Of a stretch of 5,558 bases of DNA, positions 5,452-5,558 are shown one piece after another. The position numbers and the translations under genes were made by a program. Below the pieces are notes generated by a model that saw only the letters and a program-made list of their open reading frames with translations, ran no database searches and was not told the origin of the DNA. Source of the DNA: JAQVUB01 sp033809415 (GTDB lineage: Bacteria; Verrucomicrobiota; Lentisphaeria; Oligosphaerales; Oligosphaeraceae); the NCBI GenBank assembly GCA_033809415.1, contig JAPXLT010000309.1:1-5558 (forward strand). Reading direction: 5' to 3'. Position 1 is the stretch's first letter. Every line of letters starts with the position of its first letter.

Positions 5452-5558
5452 TCTGTGGTGCGGTGTGCGTAGTGCGTAGTGCGTAGTGCGGGTCAGACGT
5501 GGTGGACAGTGTGGACAGGACAAGAACATCCCCCCGTACCCCACGACAGTCAGAATAA
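5452..5558. repeat. Complex palindromic intergenic repeat, copy 2 (cut by the window end)
   Basis: The left end TCTGTGGTGCG (5452-5462) is the perfect reverse complement of 2562-2572 in copy 1. Three GTGCGTA units follow (5465-5485), then GTGCGGG, two GTGGAC 9-bp units (5502 and 5511) and the C-rich right arm ending in CAGTCAGAATAA. The 5486-5558 core matches 2404-2496 in the same orientation. The window ends inside the element, so its right flank cannot be judged. Confidence 0.75.

Overview
The window carries three complete, separately transcribed genes with wide intergenic spacers full of short G+C-rich repeats. All three have recognisable Shine-Dalgarno sequences and bacterial signals, so this is a bacterium. 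Monocistronic genes on alternating strands, a lipoprotein serine hydrolase of a planctomycete/Lentisphaerota-like type, carbohydrate-degrading genes and spacers carrying motifs such as TTCGTGGTTAAAAAA and GTGGAC-type tandem repeats suggest a Lentisphaerota/Kiritimatiellota-type (PVC) polysaccharide degrader, perhaps from gut or anaerobic sediment. This placement is an inference from memory of such genomes, not something the sequence proves.

Layout: 1-249 is a non-coding spacer with an 11-bp-periodic GTCCGTGT array. On the minus strand, 250-2229 encodes a predicted cytoplasmic six-hairpin (alpha/alpha)6-barrel glycosidase of unassigned family. The divergent spacer 2230-2706 holds a complex repeat: a G-quadruplex-capable TGCGGGG array, a GTGGAC 9-bp tandem array and inverted C-rich arms. 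On the plus strand, 2707-3954 encodes a lipoprotein serine hydrolase of the beta-lactamase/PBP-like (class C) family. A 58-bp spacer separates it from the convergent gene rhaA (L-rhamnose isomerase), 4013-5275 on the minus strand. The last spacer, 5276-5558, holds the probable rhaA promoter region and a second copy of the complex repeat, in which the window ends.

Working together: RhaA is the one firm functional assignment and commits the cell to converting L-rhamnose to L-rhamnulose. The intracellular glycosidase could release monosaccharides from imported oligosaccharides, and rhamnose is an attractive but unproven product. The surface or periplasmic serine hydrolase could de-esterify glycans or act on peptidoglycan. 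No rhaB, rhaD, transporter or regulator is present, so the pathway must be completed elsewhere. No clearly new multi-gene system is visible; the most unusual content is the structured repeat family in the spacers.
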